35,086 nt of DNA from Bacteroidales bacterium (GCA_012517605.1 JAAYUS010000143.1:1-35086), one strand, 5' to 3'. Shown: positions 14,931-26,011, counted from the first letter of the stretch. Made by a program: numbers and translations. The notes: generated from the sequence alone by a model not told the origin.

Positions 14931-17900
14931 ATGACTGAAGACGTTAAGGCAACAAGATTAAGTAAGGCAGCCCGTGAATTCAATGTGGGAATTTCTACAA
15001 TCATAGAATTCCTCCACAGGAAGGGCTTTGATCTTGATCCAAATCCAAACACAAAATTACCACACGAAGCTTATCTTTTACTCCTGAAAGAATACAGCAG
15101 CGACCTGAATGTCAAAAAAGAATCGGAAAAACTGATCCTGAAGGACCTGCACAGGAAGAAAGAATCTGTCTCAATAGATGACGTTCCGGAATCAGGAAAA
15201 GGAGAGGACCAGGACCGCGATGATGAAGTCCTTATTAAGGATATTTCAGTTCTTAAAAAAGGAATTGACATCAAGACCGAGATCAAAAAACCTGATATCA
15301 AACTTGTTGGCAAAATTGATCTTGAAAAAACCCTTAAGCCTAAGGTTGTAGCGGAACCTCCGAAACCTGAAGAAGAGAAAAAAATACAAAAGGAAGCTCC
15401 AAAACACGAAGAACCTGAGAAAAAGAAACCTGCAGCAGAAAAACCGAAAGAAACGGAACCTGTAGCAGCAAAGGAAGAAAAGGTAAAAGCACCCATTGAC
15501 CTTCATATTGTCGGCAAGATCGATCTTGAAGCAGTCGCAGGGGAGCAGAAGACAAAGAAGAAAGAAGAAAAACCTAAACAAAAACCTGCCAGTGCCCCCG
15601 AAACTGCCGAGGAAGCCAGGAAGGAGGAAGACATTAAGACTGCTGAAAAGGAAGAGCATAAAACTCAACCTGTGACAACTGATACAGCAGCTCCGGCAGT
15701 TACTGTCCAAAAAACCATCCCTGAACCTGAAGAAGAACCTGAATTGTATAAAACAGAAATTAAAAAACTGTCGGGACCGACTGTGGTTGGCAGAATTGAG
15801 CTTCCTGTTGAAGAGAAGAAAAAGCCTGTATCCTACCAGCATGTAAATATTGACGGCGATGATTTCCGGAGGAAAAAGAAAAGAAAAAGGATCACAAAGG
15901 AAAAAGAACAGGTACCTGTCGTCAAACCTGTATTGCCTGATAAAAAGGAAAAGCCCGGGAAGAAAACAGTACTGAAGAAGAGATCTGTAAGGGCTGAAGT
16001 TGATGAAGAAGAAGTACAGAAACAGATCAAGGAAACCCTTGCACGCCTTACAACAAAAGGAAAATCTAAGGGTTCACGTTACCGCAGGGAAAAAAGAGAG
16101 GCTATAAGCCTGAAAAACCGTGAAGAAGAGGACCGTATCGAACAGGAAAAGAATATCCTGAAAGTTACGGAATTCGTATCCGTAAATGAGCTTGCTACGA
16201 TGATGAACATCCCGGTGACTGAACTGATATCGACGTGTATGAACCTGGGATTGTTCGTATCAATAAACCAGCGTCTCGATGCTGAAACAATGGCCCTTCT
16301 TGCCGATGAATTCGGATTCAAGGTTGAATTTGTCAGCGCCGAACTTCAGGAAGCAGTGAGGGAAACTGAAGATGATGAAAGTGATCTAAAACCTCGCCCG
16401 CCGATAGTAACTGTAATGGGACATGTCGATCATGGAAAAACCAAACTCCTCGACTATATAAGGCGTACTAACGTTATTGCCGGCGAAGCAGGAGGTATAA
16501 CACAGCACATTGGAGCTTATTCAGTAAACCTCGATGACGGACGGCAGATAACTTTCCTTGATACACCGGGCCATGAGGCATTTACAGCCATGCGTGCCAG
16601 GGGAGCCCAGATCACCGATATAGCAATCATTGTTGTTGCTGCCGATGACGGGGTTATGCCGCAGACGGTTGAGGCAATAAACCATGCTTCAGCTGCAGGA
16701 GTACCTATTGTATTTGCCATAAATAAAATAGATAAACCGACCGCCAATCCTGAAAGGATAAAAGAAGAACTTGCAAACATGAATTACCTCGTTGAGGATT
16801 GGGGTGGGAAATACCAGTCGCAGGAAATTTCTGCAAAATCGGGCCTGAATATCGACCTGCTTCTTGAAAAAGTCCTTCTTGAGGCTGAAATGCTTGACCT
16901 GAAGGCTAATCCCGATAAACCTGCCATTGGTACAATAATTGAATCAGCTCTTGACAAAGGCCGTGGCTTTACTTCGACTGTCCTTGTAAAGGCAGGAACA
17001 CTGCACGTTGGTGATATAGTGATTGCCGGAGCAAGTTACGGACACATCAAGGCAATGTACAATGAAAGAGGCGTAAAAGTCGATGCTGTAGGGCCGGCCA
17101 CTCCTGCAGTCATTCTTGGTCTGAACGGAGCTCCTCAGGCTGGTGACAAATTCAACGTTATGGAAAGCGACCGCGAAGCCAAGGAAATTGCAACAAAAAG
17201 GGCTCAGCTGCAGAGAGAACAGGGTTTGCGGACACAGAAACATATTACCCTCGATGAGATCGGAAGACGTATTGCCATTGGTAATTTCCAGGAATTAAAT
17301 ATTATTGTCAAGGGTGATGTCGACGGCTCAGTTGAAGCTCTGAGCGATTCTCTCATCAAGCTTTCGACCCCGGAGATACAGCTTAACATCATACATAAAG
17401 CCGTCGGACAGATATCAGAATCGGATATCCTTCTTGCAGCTGCTTCAAACGCGATCATAGTTGGATTCCAGGTGCGTCCTTCACTCAGCGCGCGTAAGCT
17501 GGCTGAAAAGGAAGAGATCGATGTCCGTCTTTACTCAATTATATACGACGCCATCGAGGAGATAAAGGCAGCCATGGAAGGTATGCTATCGCCTGAAGTG
17601 AAGGAAGAGATAGTTGCCACACTTGAGATCCGTGAGATATTCAAGGTGACAAAAGTCGGAACTGTCGCAGGATGCTATGTCAAGGAAGGTAAAATAACAA
17701 GGAACACAAAGGTCAGGGTTATCCGCGATGGCATAGTTATCTACACAGGCGAACTCGGTTCCCTTAAGCGGTTCAAGGATGACGTCAAGGAGGTTGTCGG
17801 AGGATTCGAATGCGGGCTTAACATAGCAAACTTCAACGACATCAAGGTAGGTGACATCATTGAAGGTTATCAGCAAACCGAGGTGAAAAAGACTCTATAG
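14931..17900 (+). CDS. infB: Translation initiation factor IF-2
   Basis: IF-2 is the GTPase that brings initiator tRNA to the 30S subunit and promotes subunit joining. The 989-residue protein has a small N-terminal domain (about 1-50, [18 protein letters not shown]), a long Lys/Glu/Pro-rich linker (about 60-400), a second IF2-N module ([20 protein letters not shown]), then the GTPase domain. Its G1 is GHVDHGKT (497-504), G3 DTPGH (544-548), G4 NKID (598-601), and G5 SAKSG. Domains II to IV follow, ending with the fMet-tRNA-binding C2 barrel. Length and the long linker are normal for Bacteroidota. The linker carries three copies of VG(K/R)I(D/E)L (see findings). It is third in the operon, and its stop overlaps the gcvH stop on the other strand. 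Confidence 0.98.
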   Translation: MTEDVKATRLSKAAREFNVGISTIIEFLHRKGFDLDPNPNTKLPHEAYLLLLKEYSSDLNVKKESEKLILKDLHRKKESVSIDDVPESGKGEDQDRDDEVLIKDISVLKKGIDIKTEIKKPDIKLVGKIDLEKTLKPKVVAEPPKPEEEKKIQKEAPKHEEPEKKKPAAEKPKETEPVAAKEEKVKAPIDLHIVGKIDLEAVAGEQKTKKKEEKPKQKPASAPETAEEARKEEDIKTAEKEEHKTQPVTTDTAAPAVTVQKTIPEPEEEPELYKTEIKKLSGPTVVGRIELPVEEKKKPVSYQHVNIDGDDFRRKKKRKRITKEKEQVPVVKPVLPDKKEKPGKKTVLKKRSVRAEVDEEEVQKQIKETLARLTTKGKSKGSRYRREKREAISLKNREEEDRIEQEKNILKVTEFVSVNELATMMNIPVTELISTCMNLGLFVSINQRLDAETMALLADEFGFKVEFVSAELQEAVRETEDDESDLKPRPPIVTVMGHVDHGKTKLLDYIRRTNVIAGEAGGITQHIGAYSVNLDDGRQITFLDTPGHEAFTAMRARGAQITDIAIIVVAADDGVMPQTVEAINHASAAGVPIVFAINKIDKPTANPERIKEELANMNYLVEDWGGKYQSQEISAKSGLNIDLLLEKVLLEAEMLDLKANPDKPAIGTIIESALDKGRGFTSTVLVKAGTLHVGDIVIAGASYGHIKAMYNERGVKVDAVGPATPAVILGLNGAPQAGDKFNVMESDREAKEIATKRAQLQREQGLRTQKHITLDEIGRRIAIGNFQELNIIVKGDVDGSVEALSDSLIKLSTPEIQLNIIHKAVGQISESDILLAAASNAIIVGFQVRPSLSARKLAEKEEIDVRLYSIIYDAIEEIKAAMEGMLSPEVKEEIVATLEIREIFKVTKVGTVAGCYVKEGKITRNTKVRVIRDGIVIYTGELGSLKRFKDDVKEVVGGFECGLNIANFNDIKVGDIIEGYQQTEVKKTL

Positions 17901-18269
17901 GATTGCCTGATACTGTTCAGCCGAAAGAAGTGCTCCGGTTTCAGACGGATCTGTAAGCCTTATCTTAATCATCCAGCCTTTCCCGTAAGGATCCTTGTTA
18001 ACAAGATCAGGGGAATTTTCCAGTTCCGGGTTTACTTCCAGGATCTCCCCCCCCACCGGCATGAACATGTCGGATACTGTTTTGACGGCTTCAATGGTCC
18101 CGAATACATCTTCCTTCTGAAGGGTCTCCCCTGCTGTTTCTATCTCAAGGAATACAATATCGCCAAGTTCACTCTGCGCAAAATCAGTTACTCCAACATA
18201 ACCGAATTCACCTTCTACGCGCAGCCATTCATGATCTTTTGTGTATAACAAATTTGCCGGTACATTCAT
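17895..18269 (-). CDS. gcvH: Glycine cleavage system H protein
   Basis: GcvH carries the lipoyl arm that shuttles the aminomethyl group between the P, T and L proteins of the glycine cleavage system. The 124-residue product has the typical start ([12 protein letters not shown]), the [13 protein letters not shown] segment, and the lipoylation site [11 protein letters not shown], with Lys63 as the attachment residue. The end ([11 protein letters not shown], then [12 protein letters not shown]) is also standard. I chose the ATG at 18269; an in-frame TTG two codons upstream is less likely. The P, T and L genes are not in the window. In Bacteroidota gcvH is often found after sprA, as here. Its last 6 bp overlap the end of infB on the opposite strand. 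Confidence 0.96.
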   Translation of the reverse strand: MNVPANLLYTKDHEWLRVEGEFGYVGVTDFAQSELGDIVFLEIETAGETLQKEDVFGTIEAVKTVSDMFMPVGGEILEVNPELENSPDLVNKDPYGKGWMIKIRLTDPSETGALLSAEQYQAIL

Positions 18270-18322
18270 AATCAATTCTATTTAGTATTATCAAATCGTT
18301 CAGGATCTTATTTTAGTAAATT

Positions 18323-18330
18323 CAAAAATA
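18323..18330 (-). promoter_or_regulatory. Possible -7 element for gcvH
   Basis: On the minus strand this reads TATTTTTG, fitting TAnnTTTG, 54 bp upstream of the gcvH start. No convincing -33 element is seen; the A/T-rich run here could produce a match by chance. Confidence 0.25.
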
Positions 18331-18404
18331 AGGTTTTTTTTTAAAATCGATGAACTGAATTTGTCATGCCTGTGGAATATTTGATTTCAGACATTTATGC
18401 TGTT

Positions 18405-18581
18405 TCAGACACTTTGCCGAATAATGCGATGTGGTTTTCCTCTGGCCGGATAAAAAATCTTTCTCATGCAATGCTCAATCAATGCCTTAATCATGTTTGT
18501 CATGGATAATTCGCGTTTTCTCAGGTATCGTAGTAAAATGAACAGCTCCGGTATAAGAATATCATAAACAGATATGGTCAT
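18405..18581 (-). CDS. Candidate small ORF (58 aa) overlapping the sprA stop
   Basis: An ATG at 18581 overlaps the sprA stop codon in an ATGA arrangement, the usual sign of translational coupling. The frame runs 58 codons to TGA at 18405. The product starts MTISVYDILIPELFILLRYL; it is basic, with a short hydrophobic N-terminal half (ILIPELFILL) and a basic C-terminal half (MRKIFYPARGKPHRIIRQS). I recognise no family. Codon use is not clearly like or unlike the neighbours, and the frame is short enough to be chance. The ATGA coupling is the main support. Confidence 0.25.
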   Translation of the reverse strand: MTISVYDILIPELFILLRYLRKRELSMTNMIKALIEHCMRKIFYPARGKPHRIIRQSV

Positions 18582-21500
18582 TGAGCCAGTGTAAACTTCA
18601 GGCTGAACCCGAAATTTGTATTGGAAGTCGGAAAAGTGTTGGCAACAAACGGATTATTAAGCGTGTGATCTGCAAATATCTGCAAATTGAACCTGTCACT
18701 CAGAACATAATCGGCTGTAGCACCGACAGTGAAAACTCTCATCCCTGCCACCGGCTGGTTTACATCCTCAATAAGCTTTCTGGCAACAGTCTTATTATCC
18801 CTTATTGAAAGATCGAATCTCAGATTCAGGTCGCTTTTAAGTACCTTCTGACCTCCTCCTGTTTTAAGGATTATCTGTACATCATCGAAACGGTATCCGG
18901 CTCCGACTACAAGTTCATTGATCCGGTTGTCGGTAATCTGGTTACCCGTGAGGTTTAGTGAAACGGTCCTAGATTTTCTCCATTCGAACCTTGAAGTCAG
19001 ATTGCTCTTCCAGTTCATGTCGACATTTATCATCGGGCTGAACTGTTCGCTTACAGTCACAACATTTATCTCATATTTCTGGATAAAGTTCTTCTGCATG
19101 TCCCTTATATTATTTATCCCGTTACCATCGGTGAAGTAGTTCAGGTTAGTTGTATAAGAGCCAATCTGATAAACACTCCGGTACTGATGCGTGATATTTA
19201 CAGATCTGAAAACCTTTTTTACAAATTCAAATTTTGAGAATCCGTCGAAGGTGATTCTCCAGTTGGGCATCATCTTCGAAGCTGATGGGAAGGTGGCAAG
19301 AGATACTTTATGAGGGTCAGTCTTTGTATATGCGGAAATGAATGCAGGAATAAGAACTTCCCTCGAAGTACGGCCGTAGCCATTTTTAAAACCTCCCTCC
19401 GGAGGCTTTCCTGTCCCGGGATCAACATCAGGATCATAGCCAGGATCGAGCTCCTTCCTGATTTCGGCTCTTCGTTGTGATATGATTACAGCATTCTTCT
19501 TGAAGTTCTCGAAGGTATTTGATACATAGTTATTGTCCTTCGAGATCTTTTCAAAAGCTGTACCCCAGGAAATTACAGAAATAGAAAAGTTACCCGTAAC
19601 AACTTTATTCCGGGTGCTGTCGGGAAAATGACCATTAATATCGGCTGTATAATACGAACTTTCATTTTCCATGAACCGCCTGTCAGCATTTATATCGATT
19701 TTAAGTCCTGGGAACGGCTCAACGACACTTCGCAGGGAAAGGTCAAGCCTGTTATTGAAAACTGCCGGCATATTTAGGAGTGTATCTGTTGTAATCCAGC
19801 CATTTGAAGCAGCCTTATCAAAGAAATGCCTGTCGGTGAATCCCAGGATGAAAGGCACTCCGGGCGCTGAGACATTATTTGTCCTTGACATTCCAAGGAA
19901 CCTGGCTTCAGGCAGGAATCCCGGAAGATACTGGCCCTGCGATGAGGTATAAGTCAGACTCACGGAACGCACCCCCATAAGCGCACGTATCATATACTCC
20001 CCTGTCACTATTGCCGGATTTCTCTTTTTCGGTATTCTTCCTTCAACTGTGACCTGTGCCCCGTTTACCGTTTCGGATGCGGTAAAATTAACCCTGTTCT
20101 CACTCACTATCTCGAGATTCCCTTTAACTTCGGTCCCGTCCTGCCTGGTGATCCTGACCTTGACATCTTTTGTCTTCAGGTTGTGGGTTATGATCCTCAC
20201 GGCCTTTTCCTTGAAGTTGACATTGTTCCTGGTATACGTAACAGTCTTGTATTCAGTCTTCATCCGTATTGCTGCATCAGGTCTTGCATTGTTCTCGATG
20301 TTTTTCAGGAATTTCGATTTGGCATAAAGGTTTGCCAGGTTACCTGTTGCACTGAAAGTAAGTTCGTTATGGTTTTTGATTGTGTTACCCAGATTTATCT
20401 TCATTGAATCGGGATAAAGGGCTCCGGCCAGCCATGAATAATCGGATCCGAACCTCGCATTGGCGTTCACCCACGAAAGCAGCGGAATCTTGTTAATTGG
20501 AAGGTTGTATGTTACATTAATGAAATGGTTATATGATGTCGTTCGGCCAAAATGCTTAAGGTTAGTGAGCACCGAATCGCGCCAGTTTTCATATTCAGTC
20601 CTGTACCGCTTCTTGTCTGCCGCACCTTCAGGTTCATCAATCCTTGCAATATTTGTTGAGGTAAAATCGATCTTCAGCTGTCGTGTCAGGTCATATTTTA
20701 TATCGAATATCCTTGTCCATTCGAAATCCTTTCGGAACGTTGGCGTGATAAGGAGACCGGGATTATTTATATTTCTTGTTTTTACTTCATTGTAATATCG
20801 GGAAACATCTGTCCTGAATGAAATGCTTTTCGGGAAAGGATAAAAATTAAAATCCTTGATTATCCTGAATATAGGTGAGTTAAGGAATTTCACATTTTTA
20901 AAAGGCATTATGTTTTGCGGCTGAGCCTCGTAGTTGTAATTTATCCCTCCCTTATAGTTTTTCTCAAGATCTATCTCAGTTTTTGTATTACTCCTGTAAG
21001 TCTCGTTGTACGTATAGTTGACACTGAAGTTAGCAAGATCCCAGGCATGTGCTTTCTCTCCCCTCCTGGTGATCCCGGCATTGTTTATCGATATGGTTTT
21101 CCGTCTCGCATAATCTTCAGATATCGATTTTATTGAATCACGCTCCTGTTTTGTTTTTGCCTCTTTAAGTGCATCTTTCAGCGGTATATCAGGATCGAGG
21201 GGATTGTACTGGGGCTTTATTCTTGTTTCAGAGAATCCGGCATAAACAGGAAGCCTAACCCCCGATTCTTCAGGGAAGAATTTCCCAAGCTCCATGGTTG
21301 TTGAAACGTCGTATGTATATGCTTCCTCCTTGCTGCGCTCATTGACCTTTTTGTCAATGCTTCCCCAGCCTGGCGTGCTGGCCTGACCAACCACGTCAAC
21401 CGTTCCAAGATCGGCAAGTTTTGCCTGAAGATGGGCGTTTGCAGCCCAGCCGCCATTTTCGATGAAATCGCTTAATCTCAGTTCATTAACCCACACCTCA

Positions 21501-24500
21501 GCTGATTTGGGATTGCCGGTATCATTGTTCGGATCCCTTGTTCTGATCGGGTTCCTTATCCCGATCATTATCACCTTGATATTGCTGAGATTCGGATTAC
21601 CGCAGACATAAACCCTGTTCGAATCGTCCCTGAAGGCAAAGACATCAGAAAGGCTGAGCGATGATCCTGGTGCATTAAGTTGTCTGTTCCTCTCCTTCTT
21701 TGCTTCCTGCAGGACCGACATTTTAATGTCGAACCGGTTAGCTTCGGGCCAAACAATAGCTCTGTCCTCTTCTGAATTATTGTCGTACTTGTCATTTGGA
21801 GGAGTAAGTTTGAGCGGAACTTCATATTCATAAAAATTCGATTTGTAATCTGTTCCTATCCTTACAAAGGCTGTCAGTTCATTGTCATACAACGGCTGCC
21901 CTATCAGGGCCTCGGCATGCACTTCCATCCTCAGGCTCCTGTACTGACGAACATCAAGATTCACATTCCTGTACGCTGCACGGGCATCCCCGTCGGCCAG
22001 ATCCTGCACTTTCAGCACCATTGATTGTTCATCGAGCTGACGTAGCTGCGGATTCTGGGGATCCACAACCCTGTTGAATCCGGGAGGAAGAACATAGTTG
22101 ACAGGTTTTTTACCTGCATTATCTTCAATACTTACTGAACTTATCTCGAAAGTGCCGTCCTCAGGTTCCGGAATTGTTATTCTTTCTCCACCCTCCATGA
22201 AAGTTATATTGTACTTCCTCCATTCAGCCCTGACAAGATTGAGTTCGGCAAAACGCATAACGACAGGTTCGTTGAAATCCTTCAGGAACATCCTCATGAA
22301 ACGGATCGATTTAAAATCGTTAATGACTCCAACCCTTTTCTGGTATTCAGTAACTGGAATTTTGAACTGATACCATTTTACCTTCGATTCAGAGCCATTG
22401 GCAAGGGTAACTGTGGGTTCTATTTCATCAACGATATAGTTCATACCCACTTTCATGTTCTCGGGCCTGAGACTTATTTTATACTGATAATAACTTTCAG
22501 TTTCACTCAATGTGTTGTCCCTGTTGATGTCTTCCATGTCGGGAAGTGTGGAACCCGTTGTCGGGTATGATTCAGACGACATTGCGGATGTTGGCGAGTT
22601 TCCTTCCTGACCATTGTATTTCTTGTACCTGTCGAGGATCCCCAGTTGCGCGGCATCATAATCCGATCCTCTGAAATAGTGGAAATCATCATTGGCCGGG
22701 TCTTTCAATATTTCGGTAAAGGCATCGGGAGTTGTTATTGCCTGAGCCTTCTGAACATAATCCTGAAAGAATGTCTGCTCATCCTGGTCACGGAGGCCGT
22801 CAAGACCGACATCCTGGTACATGCGCGATTCGGAATTGTTGTCGAATGCATGCACGACCGACTGGACCGTTGGCACACGCCCCCATGAAGTTGTGTCAAC
22901 ATTTATTACGATCGGGGATCCCGGAAGCCCGTTCTCAAAGCTTTTCCGTGAATCACGGAGTATATCCTCAGAGATGTTGCCAAGGTTGAAATAGAGGTCA
23001 CCGCCCTGATGATCGGGCTTTTCAACAAATGGATCCATAAGCCAGAATTCTATATACTGGATATTGGCTGTTTCAAAATCGCTTGTGAGAACCTCCCTCA
23101 TTATTCCTCCCCACCGCGAACGAGGATCATTCAGTTTCCCAGTCTGATTTATGCCTCTTGAATAAGGGCTTGCTTCGATATCAAAGTTATATGGCCCCTT
23201 TTCATCAGGGTAATAAGCAACGTTCAGGATCGAAATTGTGGTTGGGATCCCGCTTGTGCTCTCCCTGTTAGGGAATATTTCATTTTCATATATCTCCCTG
23301 ACAAAGTGGCTGGACTGGGTTTCAGGATCGTTTTTAATATTGGGTGGAGTTGAAGAACCGTTCCTCAGGAAAAGAGGATCGATAACATACCAGGCTATTT
23401 TAGCCCTGTTAAAACCGCTGGCCGGGTCATTGTTGAGCATTGCTTCAGGGAATAGCTGATCCTGTCCCTGGGGTACGCTTGATATTGACCAGGCATTGAA
23501 TGACTTCAGGTCAAGGGGAATTTCACTCGATTCGAAATCGTCGATGTATGAATTGCCTGCATTTGAGATGGCCCTGGAGTGGCCGGGGATCAGGTCGGCG
23601 AACTCCCCATTGAACGAGATGCTTGATGGTGCTTTGGTTTCGAGAAGAGGGATCCTGTCAAGAAGTTTGGTAAGCAGCTGCGACTCACCCCTGTATGAAG
23701 TATTGAGCCCCCATATTGTATTGGATATAGGTTCTTCACCAAAATTAACTTTCTGGGTATATGGCCGCTCATTGAGATGAAGCAGCGTACCTCCGATATT
23801 GAAATTATCGGAGATCTTATAGTCGAGATGCGTGCCAAGCAGTGTCTTGGTCTGGAATCCAAAAAACTGGTTGTTCTCAAGCGAAACCTGGATGGGCGTT
23901 TGCGATTCGATAAGGGCTGAATTGATAATGGTGACGACACCTAAATTATAGTCGACAGTATAATCAGTATTCTCATTGAGTGTAACGCCTCCGGCCGTAA
24001 CCTTTATTGATCCCACGGGTATATTTGTTGCATTCAGCCTTATCTCGGATCCCGATTCGGAAGAATACTGCCCGGTCATCTTGAATTTGTTCCTCTCTGC
24101 CATCTGCCGTGCAACCGTCTGGGTCGAATCATAAAGCTCCTGGAACACATATTTGTCGGCAATGAACTTATCTCCTATCTGACTTCTCAGATAACTGCCG
24201 AAAGGTTCAGTCACGGGAAAAATTATCTTTCCCCTGCTTACCATTACCGTTACTCCGTCGATGAAATCAAAATATCCGTCAGGGATCCTGTCGTTCTGGG
24301 AATTCAGATTGTCAAGGCCGAGAACCTGAAGAAGAACCTTGTTAGCTATCCTGCCTTCAGGAAGATAATTGATGGCATTTCCGGTTTTATCATCCTCATA
24401 AAGAATGTTCATCTGAAAATTACCGCTTTCGAGCCTGCCTGAACCAAGTGAATATATATTTTTCATCATCAGGTTCCATGTAGGATACTTAGGGCTCAGC

Positions 24501-26011
24501 GTGGTTCCCTTCAAAAGCTTCAGAACAAGCGTCTGGGGAGCAGTAATACCGTCGGTCGAGAATTCACCTACTTTGTATATCTGTCCGTTGAGGGTATATT
24601 CAAATGCAACCGCCAGGACTTCATCAGTATTAAGGGCGGTATTGAGTGAGATGTATCCAAGCTGTGAGTTCAGTGTAAACTCACGTTCATTGAGCTTCCG
24701 GGCATTTTCAATCTTTTCAAAATCCCTGCCGATCTGAAAACCGGGATACAATGAACTGAAAGCATTTGTGACCTGATCGACATTGCGTATTGAGGAGTAA
24801 CCCGACTGAAGCTGCGGGTAGAGCTGGTTAGTATTGTTGTCGGGGAATCTCGTCCCTCCTGGTGATGCCTGGAACTGAGGGACCTTGTTAAAGATATGGC
24901 TGCTGTTCTCAGCAAGATCAGCAAATGCCACAATATTCCTTGTCTCTTCATAACTGCTTGTCTTATTGGTGATCCAGACTTCTATCCGGGTGATGTTGAG
25001 TCCGGAGCTGACTGCAGGAAGGCTCCTTAGGGCGTCGTTGTAGATATCCCTGAAATAATGTGACAGGAAGAAGTGGCGGTTGGCCTCATAGTCATCTGCA
25101 TATATTTGGAACTCGCTAATCTGTGCGCCGCCCTTTACATCAATTGTCGAAGTCTCCCCTTTCTGCTGCGAAAGTACAGTCGTCACATTCAGCTTCCCGA
25201 ACTGCATCTCTGTCTTCAGGCCGAAAAGGCTGTAGCTTCCGGTGATAAGAGTTCCCGGAAGGGGCAGAGTGACATCACCTGCCTCAACTTTTTTGATTAT
25301 CTCATCCTCCTTGCCGGCATACTGCAGCTTTGTCCTGTTCTCGAATTCAAACATTGCATCGGTATTGTAATTTACACCAAGCTGCATTTTGTCACCAATA
25401 GTACCGGTGACATTCATCTGTATTTTCTCCTTGAAGTCAAAAGTCGGAATTGTCCGCAACTTTTCTGAAAGGGTCGGGTTTTGAGTGCGTGATATATTGA
25501 TGCCGAATATAAGTTCTGCTGATCCCTGGGGTATAATGTTTATAACGTTGCTTCCGAATATCTTATCGAAAGTTGCGCCTCCTATTTCAATCTGTGGTAT
25601 CAGGTTTGATCTGAATCCTGCTGACTCGCCGGATATCCTCGACTGCCAGTAATCACGCATTTCTTTGTTGTACTGATATTTGCGAAATTCCTCAGGTGAC
25701 ATGCGGACAGGTGTCCTGTAATCAAATTCTCCGACTTTCTGATAAATAACATATTCGTTCTTATCAGTATCATAAACAACTGTCGATTTTATATTTGAGG
25801 GATTATAAAGAAACAGGGGAGCTTTGGGGGCCGGATCATAAGGATTTCCCGATACATCTTTAAGCCGCAGCGGTGATTTTCGTATTGTATCTGTCTGGGA
25901 AGTGCCTGAAGATGCCTGACCATTTGCCTCGGTTGACCTCAGGACAAGAGAAGCGAATATGACAATAAAAGAAAATTTCAGCAGATTATTATATGATAAC
26001 TCTGATCCCAA
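18578..26011 (-). CDS. sprA: SprA, outer-membrane translocon of the type IX secretion system
   Basis: SprA is the very large outer-membrane beta barrel through which type IX secretion substrates leave the cell; it was found as a gliding motility protein in Flavobacterium. The 2477-residue product is close to the family's usual 2300-2500. It has an N-terminal signal (LLKFSFIVIFASLVLRS, then EANGQA) and many beta-strand-rich repeats. Recognisable SprA stretches include QIEIGGATFDKIFGSNVINI, GIRNPIRTRDPNNDTG and SAEVWVNELRLSDF. It ends with an aromatic-rich barrel strand pattern (NFGFSLKFTLAQ). No ATG exists before residue 92; the only start that keeps the signal peptide is TTG at 26011, 18 bp after ruvA. 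Other T9SS genes are not in the window. Confidence 0.97.
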   Translation of the reverse strand: MGSELSYNNLLKFSFIVIFASLVLRSTEANGQASSGTSQTDTIRKSPLRLKDVSGNPYDPAPKAPLFLYNPSNIKSTVVYDTDKNEYVIYQKVGEFDYRTPVRMSPEEFRKYQYNKEMRDYWQSRISGESAGFRSNLIPQIEIGGATFDKIFGSNVINIIPQGSAELIFGINISRTQNPTLSEKLRTIPTFDFKEKIQMNVTGTIGDKMQLGVNYNTDAMFEFENRTKLQYAGKEDEIIKKVEAGDVTLPLPGTLITGSYSLFGLKTEMQFGKLNVTTVLSQQKGETSTIDVKGGAQISEFQIYADDYEANRHFFLSHYFRDIYNDALRSLPAVSSGLNITRIEVWITNKTSSYEETRNIVAFADLAENSSHIFNKVPQFQASPGGTRFPDNNTNQLYPQLQSGYSSIRNVDQVTNAFSSLYPGFQIGRDFEKIENARKLNEREFTLNSQLGYISLNTALNTDEVLAVAFEYTLNGQIYKVGEFSTDGITAPQTLVLKLLKGTTLSPKYPTWNLMMKNIYSLGSGRLESGNFQMNILYEDDKTGNAINYLPEGRIANKVLLQVLGLDNLNSQNDRIPDGYFDFIDGVTVMVSRGKIIFPVTEPFGSYLRSQIGDKFIADKYVFQELYDSTQTVARQMAERNKFKMTGQYSSESGSEIRLNATNIPVGSIKVTAGGVTLNENTDYTVDYNLGVVTIINSALIESQTPIQVSLENNQFFGFQTKTLLGTHLDYKISDNFNIGGTLLHLNERPYTQKVNFGEEPISNTIWGLNTSYRGESQLLTKLLDRIPLLETKAPSSISFNGEFADLIPGHSRAISNAGNSYIDDFESSEIPLDLKSFNAWSISSVPQGQDQLFPEAMLNNDPASGFNRAKIAWYVIDPLFLRNGSSTPPNIKNDPETQSSHFVREIYENEIFPNRESTSGIPTTISILNVAYYPDEKGPYNFDIEASPYSRGINQTGKLNDPRSRWGGIMREVLTSDFETANIQYIEFWLMDPFVEKPDHQGGDLYFNLGNISEDILRDSRKSFENGLPGSPIVINVDTTSWGRVPTVQSVVHAFDNNSESRMYQDVGLDGLRDQDEQTFFQDYVQKAQAITTPDAFTEILKDPANDDFHYFRGSDYDAAQLGILDRYKKYNGQEGNSPTSAMSSESYPTTGSTLPDMEDINRDNTLSETESYYQYKISLRPENMKVGMNYIVDEIEPTVTLANGSESKVKWYQFKIPVTEYQKRVGVINDFKSIRFMRMFLKDFNEPVVMRFAELNLVRAEWRKYNITFMEGGERITIPEPEDGTFEISSVSIEDNAGKKPVNYVLPPGFNRVVDPQNPQLRQLDEQSMVLKVQDLADGDARAAYRNVNLDVRQYRSLRMEVHAEALIGQPLYDNELTAFVRIGTDYKSNFYEYEVPLKLTPPNDKYDNNSEEDRAIVWPEANRFDIKMSVLQEAKKERNRQLNAPGSSLSLSDVFAFRDDSNRVYVCGNPNLSNIKVIMIGIRNPIRTRDPNNDTGNPKSAEVWVNELRLSDFIENGGWAANAHLQAKLADLGTVDVVGQASTPGWGSIDKKVNERSKEEAYTYDVSTTMELGKFFPEESGVRLPVYAGFSETRIKPQYNPLDPDIPLKDALKEAKTKQERDSIKSISEDYARRKTISINNAGITRRGEKAHAWDLANFSVNYTYNETYRSNTKTEIDLEKNYKGGINYNYEAQPQNIMPFKNVKFLNSPIFRIIKDFNFYPFPKSISFRTDVSRYYNEVKTRNINNPGLLITPTFRKDFEWTRIFDIKYDLTRQLKIDFTSTNIARIDEPEGAADKKRYRTEYENWRDSVLTNLKHFGRTTSYNHFINVTYNLPINKIPLLSWVNANARFGSDYSWLAGALYPDSMKINLGNTIKNHNELTFSATGNLANLYAKSKFLKNIENNARPDAAIRMKTEYKTVTYTRNNVNFKEKAVRIITHNLKTKDVKVRITRQDGTEVKGNLEIVSENRVNFTASETVNGAQVTVEGRIPKKRNPAIVTGEYMIRALMGVRSVSLTYTSSQGQYLPGFLPEARFLGMSRTNNVSAPGVPFILGFTDRHFFDKAASNGWITTDTLLNMPAVFNNRLDLSLRSVVEPFPGLKIDINADRRFMENESSYYTADINGHFPDSTRNKVVTGNFSISVISWGTAFEKISKDNNYVSNTFENFKKNAVIISQRRAEIRKELDPGYDPDVDPGTGKPPEGGFKNGYGRTSREVLIPAFISAYTKTDPHKVSLATFPSASKMMPNWRITFDGFSKFEFVKKVFRSVNITHQYRSVYQIGSYTTNLNYFTDGNGINNIRDMQKNFIQKYEINVVTVSEQFSPMINVDMNWKSNLTSRFEWRKSRTVSLNLTGNQITDNRINELVVGAGYRFDDVQIILKTGGGQKVLKSDLNLRFDLSIRDNKTVARKLIEDVNQPVAGMRVFTVGATADYVLSDRFNLQIFADHTLNNPFVANTFPTSNTNFGFSLKFTLAQ

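Noticed and set aside
15071-16321. Long minus-strand open frames opposite the IF-2 linker
   Set aside because: They are Phe/Leu/Ser-rich shadows of the Lys/Glu-rich coding strand.
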